From Proteus columbae (GTDB taxonomy: Bacteria > Pseudomonadota > Gammaproteobacteria > Enterobacterales > Enterobacteriaceae), in NCBI RefSeq assembly GCF_009914335.1, contig NZ_CP043925.1:3906001-3970000 (forward strand): 64,000 nucleotides of DNA, written 5' to 3'. Position 1 is the first letter of the stretch. The number at the start of each line of letters is the position of its first letter. The notes below the pieces were generated by a model that was given only the letters and a program-made list of their open reading frames with translations, searched no databases and had not been told where the DNA came from. This document shows, one piece after another, positions 1 to 9,849 of this stretch. The translations under genes and the position numbers were made by a program.

Positions 1-2
1 AG

Positions 3-560
3 AAGCCCGCTAACGATAAATCAAAAACCAATAGCGATAACTCGATTAATAGCCTAAATACGCTCTCAACCCAGGTGCAAGATGAAGCACTGAAAAAGCA
101 GTTAGCTGAATTGAAAAATACATTACGCGCAAATGCCCAACTGCGTGATGAGCAACGAGATCAAGCTATCCGCACATCACTGCAATTGGGCGCATTTTTA
201 TGTACCAAATTAAAAGATGATGGCGAGTTCTACGACAGATTAATTGCATTACATGAAAAAAATTGTCCTGCGGGCACAAAAGATGCCACTTGCGAACGAC
301 GCCAAGAGCAAGTTAACGAACATAAGAAAACCCTCGACTTTGTCGTGAGTTATTACGCAGACACATTAGTGGATATGGCAACAACTTATGATGCCTCTTT
401 GGTGAAACCACAAATTGACGTTGTACACCAATTGATGGAAGCCAGAGGAAAATCAAATTTAAATACGTACCTTTCAACGTATATGCAGGGACTCCAAGGA
501 TATTGGGCTAACGGTAAAGTTTCACGGAACGAATGGCTTGAAGCGTGCAAAAAACAATAA
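3..560 (+). CDS. Partial alpha-helical protein of unknown function, 5' end outside the window
   Basis: The frame is open from the first bases of the window, so the true start lies upstream; the GTG at 75 is only the first possible start codon inside it. The visible 185 residues are rich in Lys, Gln, Glu and Ala and look helical. Four cysteines are visible, two of them in a CPAGTKDATC stretch that could form a disulfide. I do not recognise the family. The stop lies 26 bases before the lipoprotein gene at 587, which is followed by a second lipoprotein gene, so the three are probably one transcript ending at the terminator at 1782. An envelope role is inferred from these neighbours only. Confidence 0.7.
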   Translation, partial: KPANDKSKTNSDNSINSLNTLSTQVQDEALKKQLAELKNTLRANAQLRDEQRDQAIRTSLQLGAFLCTKLKDDGEFYDRLIALHEKNCPAGTKDATCERRQEQVNEHKKTLDFVVSYYADTLVDMATTYDASLVKPQIDVVHQLMEARGKSNLNTYLSTYMQGLQGYWANGKVSRNEWLEACKKQ

Positions 561-586
561 CAGAGACTTGGGATAATAGGTGTGGT

Positions 587-1270
587 ATGAACAAACAACT
601 TATGGCAGTACTTGGCATTAGTGCTGTGCTTGCCCTATCAGGATGTCAAAGTAATAGCGGTACTGACCCTCGTTTGAAAAATAACAGTGATATGGAGTTT
701 TTCAGCAAATCAGGCATTACGGCTTGTGCGGGTGGTGCGGCGATTGGTGCATTAGGCTGTTTAGTCTCAAACTCCAGCAATAAAGGCGCATGTATGCTCA
801 TTGCTGCTGTCGCTGGCTGCGGGGTAGGTATTGGTGCAAATGCCTATTTAGACAATAAACGCCAAAACTATGCGACGAAAGAAGAGATGCTCAATTCAAT
901 GATTGCTGATATTCGAAATGAAAATCAGCGTTTACAGAGTGCCTCTAACACAGCGAAAGCGGTTATTGCTGATGATAAAAAAGCCATTGCAAAAATTCAG
1001 CAAGAAATGAAACAACAACGTTTAAATAAAGAAGCTGCAGAGAAACAACTGAAAGGTATTGATGCCAATATTGCAGCACTGCGTTCTCGTTTAGCAGATA
1101 TGAAAAAACGTGAAGGTGAGTGGCGAGATATTGCAGCGCAGAGTCGTCAAGATGGCTTAAAAACAGCGCAACTTGATAAACAAATCGATGGGATGAAGAA
1201 GCAAGTGACCTCTTTACAAGAAGAACTTGATAGCCTTTATACTCAACGGACAGCAATAAAGCTTAGTTAA
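587..1270 (+). CDS. Predicted lipoprotein with glycine-rich membrane segment and coiled coil
   Basis: The ATG at 587 was chosen because it gives a clean lipoprotein signal: MNKQLMAVLG, a hydrophobic stretch, then the lipobox LSGC with Cys at about residue 21. The frame stays open back to 545, but those 14 residues would spoil the signal. Residues about 45-90 are rich in Gly, Ala and Cys (CAGGAAIGALGC, AAVAGCGVGIGA), like the glycine-zipper segments of outer-membrane lipoproteins. The remainder is a long Lys/Gln/Glu/Ala coiled coil ending in LQEELDSLYTQRTAIKLS. The total is 227 residues. No specific family is recognised. It probably sits in the outer membrane with a periplasmic coiled coil, in an operon with the genes on either side. 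Confidence 0.7.
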   Translation: MNKQLMAVLGISAVLALSGCQSNSGTDPRLKNNSDMEFFSKSGITACAGGAAIGALGCLVSNSSNKGACMLIAAVAGCGVGIGANAYLDNKRQNYATKEEMLNSMIADIRNENQRLQSASNTAKAVIADDKKAIAKIQQEMKQQRLNKEAAEKQLKGIDANIAALRSRLADMKKREGEWRDIAAQSRQDGLKTAQLDKQIDGMKKQVTSLQEELDSLYTQRTAIKLS

Positions 1271-1287
1271 CGTTAAAAAGGATGATA

Positions 1288-1776
1288 ATGAAATTTTTAC
1301 CTCTTTCCCTTGTTGGCATGACCTTACTATTAAGCGGTTGTGTCACCAATCCCGCTGATTGTGATCCAACAACGGGTGACGTCAGTATAATTACTAAGTT
1401 TAACTGTAATTATTCAGGGACTTACGACAATCGCGTCGAGCAAAAAAAAGCTATTCTCGCTAATGAGAAAGCATTAAATACAGAGTTTAAAGCCGTTCTT
1501 GCTGCCATTGAGAAAGAAAAGCAACAAACCAATGCCTCTCTCAAAAGTAAGCAAGCTAGCCAACAAGCATTAAACCAATCAATGAATAATCTGTTAAATC
1601 AAATTCGCCAAAAAACGAAAGGGCAAAATGATATTCAAAAACAGATCAATGAAATTGATAAACAAATGAAAGCGGCACAAAACAATCCATCAAAATCAGT
1701 GATGGAAAAACAACTTGAATTAGAGAACTTACAAAATCAAGTCATTAACCTACAAAGTGATTTAGGTCTTAAATAA
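1288..1776 (+). CDS. Predicted small lipoprotein with coiled coil
   Basis: The start at 1288 is preferred over the ATG two codons upstream because AAAAAGGA at 1275-1281 is then well spaced. MKFLPLSLVGMTLLLSGC is a typical lipoprotein signal with the lipobox LSGC. A short Cys-containing segment follows (about residues 25-45), then a heptad-like coiled coil of Lys/Gln/Asn/Leu to the end. The protein has 162 residues. It has the same design as the lipoprotein encoded just upstream (lipid anchor plus coiled coil), so the pair may form one envelope complex; that is inference. It is the last gene before the terminator at 1782. Confidence 0.7.
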   Translation: MKFLPLSLVGMTLLLSGCVTNPADCDPTTGDVSIITKFNCNYSGTYDNRVEQKKAILANEKALNTEFKAVLAAIEKEKQQTNASLKSKQASQQALNQSMNNLLNQIRQKTKGQNDIQKQINEIDKQMKAAQNNPSKSVMEKQLELENLQNQVINLQSDLGLK

Positions 1777-1781
1777 GCCTA

Positions 1782-1816
1782 AAAAGGCTCTCTATTATTA
1801 TTTAGAGAGCCTTTTT
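1782..1816 (+). terminator. Rho-independent terminator of the lipoprotein operon
   Basis: AAAAGGCTCTCTA is followed by an AT loop and TAGAGAGCCTTTTT, a strong stem with a U tract, six bases after the stop at 1776. Confidence 0.9.
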
Positions 1817-2031
1817 ATTTAATTCCATTCTTATTTTTTATTTATTTTCATCGTGATTTATATTATCAAAATATTATTTATATAATATTAATAACAACTA
1901 ACAGACCTCTTTAATAAAACAACCTTATTTAAGCTAACGTGTTATTTTTTATTCCATTAAAAATGGACTCATCATTATAATTCCATCGCTTAATAATGCA
2001 TTCTTATTATTTAAATTATGGGATATAACTA

Positions 2032-2583
2032 ATGAAAACAAAATTACTATCAACTTTATTTATTACTGGTTTATTGGCGACGTCTTCTGTCTATGCACAA
2101 AACGATTTTAAATTAGATAAAACCACACTTTCAGCAGGTTATGCTCAAGTCAAAATGGCAGGTCAAAACCCAATTCATGGTGGTGTTTTCTCTATTCGTC
2201 AAGAAATTAATTCACAATTTGGTATTTTAGCAACAACGACTTACGCCCAAAATGAATATGATTTAAACAAATCTGTTAATACTTTCTTTAAAGATGTTCA
2301 TGCACGTTATTACTCTGTTATGGCTGGCCCGACAATCCGTTTAAATGATTTTATTAGTGTTTATGGCACCGCAGGTATGAGCCAAATTCAATTTAAATCT
2401 GAAAATTCAGAATTAAAAAAATTAAAGAAAAATGCATTTAGTTGGGGCGCAGGTTTAATCATTAATCCAGCAGAAATGATTTCTATTTCTCTTGGTTATG
2501 AAAATAGCCGTTTTAAATTTAAAGATACCGATAATCGCATTGTTTTAGATGGCTTCGTGGCCAATATTGGTTATCGTTTTTAA
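2032..2583 (+). CDS. OmpX/Ail-type outer membrane beta-barrel protein
   Basis: The protein has 183 residues with a signal peptide (MKTKLLSTLFITGLLATSSVYA, cleavage before QNDF). The mature part shows alternating hydrophobic strands and ends in GYRF, the C-terminal aromatic signature recognised by the BAM machinery. The length and the pattern (VMAGPTIRLND, VYGTAGMS, WGAGLIINPAEMISISLGYE) fit the eight-stranded OmpX/Ail/Lom group, whose members serve in adhesion and serum resistance. It is a single-gene unit between the terminator at 1782 and the hairpin at 2592. The fold is fairly certain; the role is not. Confidence 0.75.
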   Translation: MKTKLLSTLFITGLLATSSVYAQNDFKLDKTTLSAGYAQVKMAGQNPIHGGVFSIRQEINSQFGILATTTYAQNEYDLNKSVNTFFKDVHARYYSVMAGPTIRLNDFISVYGTAGMSQIQFKSENSELKKLKKNAFSWGAGLIINPAEMISISLGYENSRFKFKDTDNRIVLDGFVANIGYRF

Positions 2584-2591
2584 TTAAATTG

Positions 2592-2620
2592 AAGCACATA
2601 TTATTTTATAGTATGTGCTT
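2592..2620 (+). terminator. Hairpin terminator after the OmpX-like gene
   Basis: AAGCACATA at 2592-2600 pairs perfectly with TATGTGCTT at 2612-2620, eight bases after the stop. The U tract is weak (GCTTTAT). Confidence 0.6.
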
Positions 2621-2667
2621 GCTTTATCATTATATTAGAAAAAATAAGTACTTTTAATCTCCAATTT

Positions 2668-3126
2668 CTATCTTAAATTAAAAAACAATTCTGTACTTTC
2701 TGGTCTATACATTCCTTTAATTGACGCAGTACAAACAAAACCTTTTGATTTTAAAATAGGTGCTAATTCTATCAACTTTTCTTGTGCAACCGTAATAAGT
2801 ACATCTGGTGAATCAAAGTATTGCAATGATAAATCGACCAATTGGCTACCTATCCCTTGCCCTTGATGAAATGGTGAAGTGTAAAGGGTGCAAATTTTAT
2901 TCTCATAGGTACTTTTTTTCAGTAAAGCGATACCTAAGAGCGCAGTGCCATTATGGGCAATAATAATTTTTCGCTGATTTTCATAAGATGGCTGATAAAA
3001 TTTATATTGGAGCCAGTAATTAAAATTAGGATATAACGCAGATATGTCACTTAAAAAGTGGCTTATCTGTAACAGAGAGGCTTGGTGATCATACGAAAAT
3101 AGAGAAGCATAATTGATACTTCGCAC
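2668..3126 (-). CDS. GNAT-family N-acetyltransferase, start codon rebuilt by Tn10
   Basis: This 152-residue protein has the acetyl-CoA-binding core of GNAT enzymes: a strand LLGIALLKKS, then LYTSPFHQGQGIGSQLVDLSLQYF with the Q/R-x-x-G-x-G/A-type pyrophosphate loop (QGQGIG). Its substrate is unknown. Tn10 was inserted between the A and TG of the original ATG: the outer flank at 12282 still carries GGAGAGTTAT plus the A. At the present junction the last G of IS10 makes an in-frame GTG (3126-3124), and AGGGG from the IS10 end lies eight bases upstream of it. The coding frame is intact, but its native promoter and leader are about 9 kb away. Before the insertion it was the next gene after the tail-anchored gene at 12355-13352. 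Confidence 0.8.
   Translation of the reverse strand: MRSINYASLFSYDHQASLLQISHFLSDISALYPNFNYWLQYKFYQPSYENQRKIIIAHNGTALLGIALLKKSTYENKICTLYTSPFHQGQGIGSQLVDLSLQYFDSPDVLITVAQEKLIELAPILKSKGFVCTASIKGMYRPESTELFFNLR
3117..3125. repeat. Tn10 target-site duplication, left copy
   Basis: TACTTCGCA directly abuts the outer end of IS10-Left and is repeated exactly at 12273-12281 beyond IS10-Right. Nine bases is the known IS10/Tn10 duplication length. The exact match shows a simple single-event transposition without later rearrangement. Confidence 0.97.
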
Positions 3127-3171
3127 TGATGAATCCCCTAATGATTTTTATCAAAATCATTAAGTTAAGGT

Positions 3172-3240
3172 AGATACACATCTTGTCATATGATCAAATG
3201 GTTTCGCCAAAAATCAATAATCAGACAACAAAATGTGCGA
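3172..3240 (-). ncRNA. RNA-OUT antisense RNA of IS10-Left
   Basis: Placed from the known map of IS10 (RNA-OUT covers element bases 115 to 47). The sequence shows the long stem formed by CACATTTTGT and ACAAGATGTG. One pair is a G-U wobble and the loop carries CC where the right copy has CG. The RNA pairs with the start region of the transposase mRNA and blocks its translation. The promoter fires outward, toward the GNAT gene. Confidence 0.6.
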
Positions 3241-4441
3241 ACTCGATATTTTACACGACTCTCTTTACCAATTCTGCCCCGAATTACACTTAAAACGACT
3301 CAACAGCTTAACGTTGGCTTGCCACGCCTTACTTGACTGTAAAACTCTCACTCTTACCGAACTTGGCCGTAACCTGCCAACCAAAGCGAGAACAAAACAT
3401 AACATCAAACGAATCGACCGATTGTTAGGTAATCGTCACCTCCACAAAGAGCGACTCGCTGTATACCGTTGGCATGCTAGCTTTATCTGTTCGGGCAATA
3501 CGATGCCCATTGTACTTGTTGACTGGTCTGATATCCGTGAGCAAAAACGGCTTATGGTATTGCGAGCTTCAGTCGCACTACACGGTCGTTCTGTTACTCT
3601 TTATGAGAAAGCGTTCCCGCTTTCAGAGCAATGTTCAAAGAAAGCTCATGACCAATTTCTAGCCGACCTTGCGAGCATTCTACCGAGTAACACCACACCG
3701 CTCATTGTCAGTGATGCTGGCTTTAAAGTGCCATGGTATAAATCCGTTGAGAAGCTGGGTTGGTACTGGTTAAGTCGAGTAAGAGGAAAAGTACAATATG
3801 CAGACCTAGGAGCGGAAAACTGGAAACCTATCAGCAACTTACATGATATGTCATCTAGTCACTCAAAGACTTTAGGCTATAAGAGGCTGACTAAAAGCAA
3901 TCCAATCTCATGCCAAATTCTATTGTATAAATCTCGCTCTAAAGGCCGAAAAAATCAGCGCTCGACACGGACTCATTGTCACCACCCGTCACCTAAAATC
4001 TACTCAGCGTCGGCAAAGGAGCCATGGGTTCTAGCAACTAACTTACCTGTTGAAATTCGAACACCCAAACAACTTGTTAATATCTATTCGAAGCGAATGC
4101 AGATTGAAGAAACCTTCCGAGACTTGAAAAGTCCTGCCTACGGACTAGGCCTACGCCATAGCCGAACGAGCAGCTCAGAGCGTTTTGATATCATGCTGCT
4201 AATCGCCCTGATGCTTCAACTAACATGTTGGCTTGCGGGCGTTCATGCTCAGAAACAAGGTTGGGACAAGCACTTCCAGGCTAACACAGTCAGAAATCGA
4301 AACGTACTCTCAACAGTTCGCTTAGGCATGGAAGTTTTGCGGCATTCTGGCTACACAATAACAAGGGAAGACTCACTCGTGGCTGCAACCCTGCTTACTC
4401 AAAATCTATTCACACATGGTTACGTTTTGGGGAAATTATGA
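3233..4441 (+). CDS. IS10-Left transposase (IS4 family, DDE)
   Basis: The 402-residue transposase performs cut-and-paste transposition through hairpin intermediates. The catalytic residues are visible: Asp97 (LVDWSD), Asp161 (IVSDAGF) and Glu292 within the Y-(2)-R-(3)-E motif (YSKRMQIEETFRDLK). The frame is intact. It differs from the right-hand copy at three residues near the C-terminus (Ser/Leu in TREDS, Thr/Ala in LLTQ, Val/Ala in GYVLG). From established Tn10 work the left transposase has low activity; the substitutions here agree with that but do not prove it. Expression is limited by pIN, Dam methylation and RNA-OUT. Confidence 0.93.
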   Translation: MCELDILHDSLYQFCPELHLKRLNSLTLACHALLDCKTLTLTELGRNLPTKARTKHNIKRIDRLLGNRHLHKERLAVYRWHASFICSGNTMPIVLVDWSDIREQKRLMVLRASVALHGRSVTLYEKAFPLSEQCSKKAHDQFLADLASILPSNTTPLIVSDAGFKVPWYKSVEKLGWYWLSRVRGKVQYADLGAENWKPISNLHDMSSSHSKTLGYKRLTKSNPISCQILLYKSRSKGRKNQRSTRTHCHHPSPKIYSASAKEPWVLATNLPVEIRTPKQLVNIYSKRMQIEETFRDLKSPAYGLGLRHSRTSSSERFDIMLLIALMLQLTCWLAGVHAQKQGWDKHFQANTVRNRNVLSTVRLGMEVLRHSGYTITREDSLVAATLLTQNLFTHGYVLGKL

Positions 4442-4450
4442 GGGGATCTC

Positions 4451-4576
4451 TCAGTGCTCAGCATGTTTGAGTGCTTTACTCGCCGCGGGTTGAGAAATAT
4501 GTAAAACTTCAGCCGCACGCGTTAAGGAACCACAAGTCATTACAGCATAAAAGATATCGAGATGTCTTAATTTCAT
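4451..4576 (-). pseudogene. Truncated LysR-type regulator, N-terminal HTH only
   Basis: From an ATG at 4576 the minus strand encodes 41 residues that are plainly the start of a LysR helix-turn-helix: MKLRHLDIFYAV, then GSLTRAAEVLHISQPAASKAL. The frame runs straight into the inner end of IS10-Left, whose CTGA supplies the stop codon (TGA at 4453-4451). The effector domain is missing, so this is the leftover of a gene cut when IS10 joined the ancestral DNA. It lies beside gltS, read in the same direction, and may once have regulated it. Confidence 0.85.
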
Positions 4577-4746
4577 TCCATGTAGCCTACTGATTATTTA
4601 TTTCTACGGACTATTCTAACGAATAAAGTATAAATAATCAGATATACTCGTCATAATTCAAATTTTGGTTTAGTTGTCACGAGAATTAATTCGTAAACGT
4701 GCAAGCTAAATAGATTGACTAGGGGAATATACGGGGTAAGAAAGCG

Positions 4747-4794
4747 GCTCGGCATACTGCCCTATAATAAATTGTTAGGAGAAGTACGCCGAGT
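4747..4794 (-). terminator. Imperfect hairpin downstream of gltS
   Basis: GCTCGGCATACT (4747-4758) and AGTACGCCGAGT (4783-4794) pair at 10 of 12 positions about 13 bases past the gltS stop. On the minus strand it is followed by CGCTTTCTT, not a strong U tract, so the terminator call is tentative. Confidence 0.4.
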
Positions 4795-4806
4795 AGTGTG
4801 TAGCTA

Positions 4807-6012
4807 TTAGGTAAAGTATGTACCAATTTCAATAAATATTTTAATTAAGATACTGTTTGAAATATCAACAATAAAGGCACCGACCATAGGAACGACAAGG
4901 AAAGCTTTATGTGATGGTCCAAATGCTTTTGTGACTGTTTGCATATTCGCAATTGCTGTTGGTGTTGCTCCCATACCAAAGCCACAGTGACCCGCGCTGA
5001 TCACGACAGCATCATAATCTTTGCCCATCATTTTGAAGGTGACAAAGCAGGCAAATAGCACCATGACAACAGTTTGTACAGCAATGATAATTAATACTGG
5101 CCCTGCCATGCTTGCCAATTGACCAAATTTTAATGACATTAACGCCATTGCCAAGAAAAGCGATAAAGCAACGCTACCTAATACATCGACGGTCGGCTCA
5201 AACACTTCGTGTTTAAATACATGAGTCAGTGTATTACGGATAATAATACCGACAAATAAACACCAGACAAAAGTAGGCAGTTGCAGAAAAGTATCTTTAA
5301 ACAATGCACTGATATAGCCACCAACAACAATACAGATAATCAGCATTGAAATGGTTTCAATAACGTTATTTGCATTGATTTTTCTTTTGACGCTTGGTTG
5401 CTCAAAAGCTTCAACGATAGTGTCGCGCTCTTGCTCGGTTGTTTTAGGAATAGAGACCTTTTTCAAAAGATGACGGGCAACAGGGCCGCCAACTAAACCA
5501 CCCAACACTAATCCAAGTGTTGCACAAGCCATCGCTAATTCAACGGCGCCTGTTACACCATATTTATCAGCGAGAATAGGGCCCCATGCTCCGGCATTAC
5601 CATGACCACCTGTTAGAGTAATTGAACCTGCAATTAAGCCAATAAATGGACTTTCATTCATCATGACAGCCATACTCATGCCGACAGTATTTTGAATGGC
5701 GATTAGGATCGTTACTGCAATAGTTAATAGAACTAACGGCTTTCCTCCTTTAATCAGTCGAGAAAAGTCAGAACTTAGCCCGATAGAGGAAAAGAATGTG
5801 AGCATTAATAAACTTTGCAATGAAGCATCAAAAGTAAACGAATAACCTGATGTTTTATCAATAATTAACAGAACAATTGCAACAATAAAGCCACCAACGA
5901 CGGCTTCTGGTATGTGGTTTTTTTGTAGGAACGGGGTAAATTTTACGACAAACATTCCTATGAGTAGCGCGATACATGCGACTAATAATGTATAACTGGC
6001 ATCTAGGATCAT
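4807..6012 (-). CDS. gltS: Sodium/glutamate symporter GltS carried by Tn10
   Basis: This 401-residue polytopic inner-membrane protein equals E. coli GltS in length. About ten hydrophobic segments are visible in two halves, with the conserved Gly-rich re-entrant loops (GLIAGSITLTGGHGNAGAWGP and HCGFGMGATPTAIANMQ) that mark the ESS family of Na+/glutamate symporters. The start at 6012 follows GAGGTAAAAAA. It is one of the non-resistance cargo genes of Tn10 (labelled jemA in some annotations). It is transcribed away from the ABM-ACT-ArsR genes across a 443-bp gap. Its benefit to the transposon is unknown. Confidence 0.9.
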   Translation of the reverse strand: MILDASYTLLVACIALLIGMFVVKFTPFLQKNHIPEAVVGGFIVAIVLLIIDKTSGYSFTFDASLQSLLMLTFFSSIGLSSDFSRLIKGGKPLVLLTIAVTILIAIQNTVGMSMAVMMNESPFIGLIAGSITLTGGHGNAGAWGPILADKYGVTGAVELAMACATLGLVLGGLVGGPVARHLLKKVSIPKTTEQERDTIVEAFEQPSVKRKINANNVIETISMLIICIVVGGYISALFKDTFLQLPTFVWCLFVGIIIRNTLTHVFKHEVFEPTVDVLGSVALSLFLAMALMSLKFGQLASMAGPVLIIIAVQTVVMVLFACFVTFKMMGKDYDAVVISAGHCGFGMGATPTAIANMQTVTKAFGPSHKAFLVVPMVGAFIVDISNSILIKIFIEIGTYFT

Positions 6013-6455
6013 TTTTTTACCTCTATTAGTTTACCAGAATTTTCACTATAACAATTTAACAATAGTGAAAAATGAAGTTACTTTGGTTAACTAATCTTTA
6101 ACAATGAGTTTTATTAGGGTATCCATAACTTTTAGTTAATAGGGTCATAATTTTAGTGTGATCTTAATCATGAAATATTAAAAAGATTAAAATAACAACA
6201 ATGGTATTTAATGATGGGTAAACCTAAATACCATGCGGGATCCGCACTATTTTCGGTGATAGCAAAAAATAAAAAAGTATAAATAATAAACAAAATTATA
6301 AGAGAAGGAGAACATGATAAGCGCAGGCCGAGCAATTTAAAGAAGTGTGATATACAACATAAAACAGCAGCATGACCTTTCTATATTTCGTTGCTTATCG
6401 AAGTGTTAATTTTCGGGTGGATTACTCTGTTTGTTGATTAATAACGGAGAAAAAT
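6013..6455. other. Divergent intergenic region of Tn10 with a 9-codon mini-ORF
   Basis: This stretch separates gltS from the ABM gene and must hold both promoters. At 6314-6340 a tiny ORF (M-I-S-A-G-R-A-I, stop) follows AGAAGGAGAAC, a better SD than many real genes have. It could be a leader peptide or chance. I see no tRNA, clear operator or terminator in the remainder. Confidence 0.35.
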
Positions 6456-7155
<700 letters not shown>

Positions 7156-7162
7156 ACTTGCG

Positions 7163-8459
<1,297 letters not shown>

Positions 8460-8474
8460 CTAATTTTTGTTGAC

Positions 8475-8493
8475 ACTCTATCATTGATAGAGT
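8475..8493. promoter_or_regulatory. tet operator O1
   Basis: ACTCTATCATTGATAGAGT is a 19-bp near-perfect palindrome 24 bases before the tetR start and overlaps the tetR/tetA promoters. It is the classical TetR site. Confidence 0.95.
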
Positions 8494-8504
8494 TATTTTA
8501 CCAC

Positions 8505-8523
8505 TCCCTATCAGTGATAGAGA
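8505..8523. promoter_or_regulatory. tet operator O2
   Basis: TCCCTATCAGTGATAGAGA is the second TetR palindrome, eight bases before the tetA start; occupancy blocks tetA. Confidence 0.95.
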
Positions 8524-8531
8524 AAAGTGAA

Positions 8532-9737
8532 ATGAATAGTTCGACAAAGATCGCATTGGTAATTACGTTACTCGATGCCATGGGGATTGGCCTTATCATG
8601 CCAGTCTTGCCAACGTTATTACGTGAATTTATTGCTTCGGAAGATATCGCTAACCACTTTGGCGTATTGCTTGCACTTTATGCGTTAATGCAGGTTATCT
8701 TTGCTCCTTGGCTTGGAAAAATGTCTGACCGATTTGGTCGGCGCCCAGTGCTGTTGTTGTCATTAATAGGCGCATCGCTGGATTACTTATTGCTGGCTTT
8801 TTCAAGTGCGCTTTGGATGCTGTATTTAGGCCGTTTGCTTTCAGGGATCACAGGAGCTACTGGGGCTGTCGCGGCATCGGTCATTGCCGATACCACCTCA
8901 GCTTCTCAACGCGTGAAGTGGTTCGGTTGGTTAGGGGCAAGTTTTGGGCTTGGTTTAATAGCGGGGCCTATTATTGGTGGTTTTGCAGGAGAGATTTCAC
9001 CGCATAGTCCCTTTTTTATCGCTGCGTTGCTAAATATTGTCGCTTTCCTTGTGGTTATGTTTTGGTTCCGTGAAACCAAAAATACACGTGATAATACAGA
9101 TACCGAAGTAGGGGTTGAGACGCAATCGAATTCGGTATACATCACTTTATTTAAAACGATGCCCATTTTGTTGATTATTTATTTTTCAGCGCAATTGATA
9201 GGCCAAATTCCCGCAACGGTGTGGGTGCTATTTACCGAAAATCGTTTTGGATGGAATAGCATGATGGTTGGCTTTTCATTAGCGGGTCTTGGTCTTTTAC
9301 ACTCAGTATTCCAAGCCTTTGTGGCAGGAAGAATAGCCACTAAATGGGGCGAAAAAACGGCAGTACTGCTCGGATTTATTGCAGATAGTAGTGCATTTGC
9401 CTTTTTAGCGTTTATATCTGAAGGTTGGTTAGTTTTCCCTGTTTTAATTTTATTGGCTGGTGGTGGGATCGCTTTACCTGCATTACAGGGAGTGATGTCT
9501 ATCCAAACAAAGAGTCATCAGCAAGGTGCTTTACAGGGATTATTGGTGAGCCTTACCAATGCAACCGGTGTTATTGGCCCATTACTGTTTGCTGTTATTT
9601 ATAATCATTCACTACCAATTTGGGATGGCTGGATTTGGATTATTGGTTTAGCGTTTTACTGTATTATTATCCTGCTATCGATGACCTTCATGTTAACCCC
9701 TCAAGCTCAGGGGAGTAAACAGGAGACAAGTGCTTAG
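8532..9737 (+). CDS. tetA: Tetracycline/H+ antiporter TetA, class B
   Basis: This 401-residue, 12-TM MFS antiporter exports the tetracycline-Mg2+ complex in exchange for a proton. The MFS motif A is present in the 2-3 loop (GKMSDRFGRRPVLL), as are the GLIAGPIIGG antiporter motif in TM5 and membrane Asp15 (LLDAMG). A hydrophilic interdomain loop (TKNTRDNTDTEVGVETQSN) separates the halves. The start at 8532 gives the known N-terminus MNSSTKIALV. It is divergent from tetR, shares its two operators and is followed by a terminator at 9780. The class B assignment rests on recognition of the whole sequence. Confidence 0.97.
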   Translation: MNSSTKIALVITLLDAMGIGLIMPVLPTLLREFIASEDIANHFGVLLALYALMQVIFAPWLGKMSDRFGRRPVLLLSLIGASLDYLLLAFSSALWMLYLGRLLSGITGATGAVAASVIADTTSASQRVKWFGWLGASFGLGLIAGPIIGGFAGEISPHSPFFIAALLNIVAFLVVMFWFRETKNTRDNTDTEVGVETQSNSVYITLFKTMPILLIIYFSAQLIGQIPATVWVLFTENRFGWNSMMVGFSLAGLGLLHSVFQAFVAGRIATKWGEKTAVLLGFIADSSAFAFLAFISEGWLVFPVLILLAGGGIALPALQGVMSIQTKSHQQGALQGLLVSLTNATGVIGPLLFAVIYNHSLPIWDGWIWIIGLAFYCIIILLSMTFMLTPQAQGSKQETSA

Positions 9738-9779
9738 TTATTTCGTCACCAAATGATGTTATTCCGCGAAATATAATGA

Positions 9780-9809
9780 CCCTCTTGATAACCCAAGAGG
9801 GCATTTTTT
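9780..9809 (+). terminator. tetA terminator
   Basis: CCCTCTTG (9780-9787) pairs with CAAGAGGG (9794-9801), followed by CATTTTTT. It lies between tetA and convergent tetC. Confidence 0.9.
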
Positions 9810-9849
9810 ACGATAAAGAAGATTTAGCTTCAAATAAAACCTATCTATT

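Larger units (their letters stand above)
3126..4454 (+). mobile_element. IS10-Left
   Basis: This is a full-length 1329-bp IS10 with its outer end at 3126 and its inner end at 4454. Dam GATC sites lie at element positions 67 and 1320, the two sites known to couple IS10 to replication. Compared with the right copy it differs at six positions in the first 108 bases (for example ATC versus GGTA near position 24 and CCAAAA versus CGAAAA near position 85) and at several codons. Such changes are typical of the defective left copy of Tn10. Confidence 0.95.
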
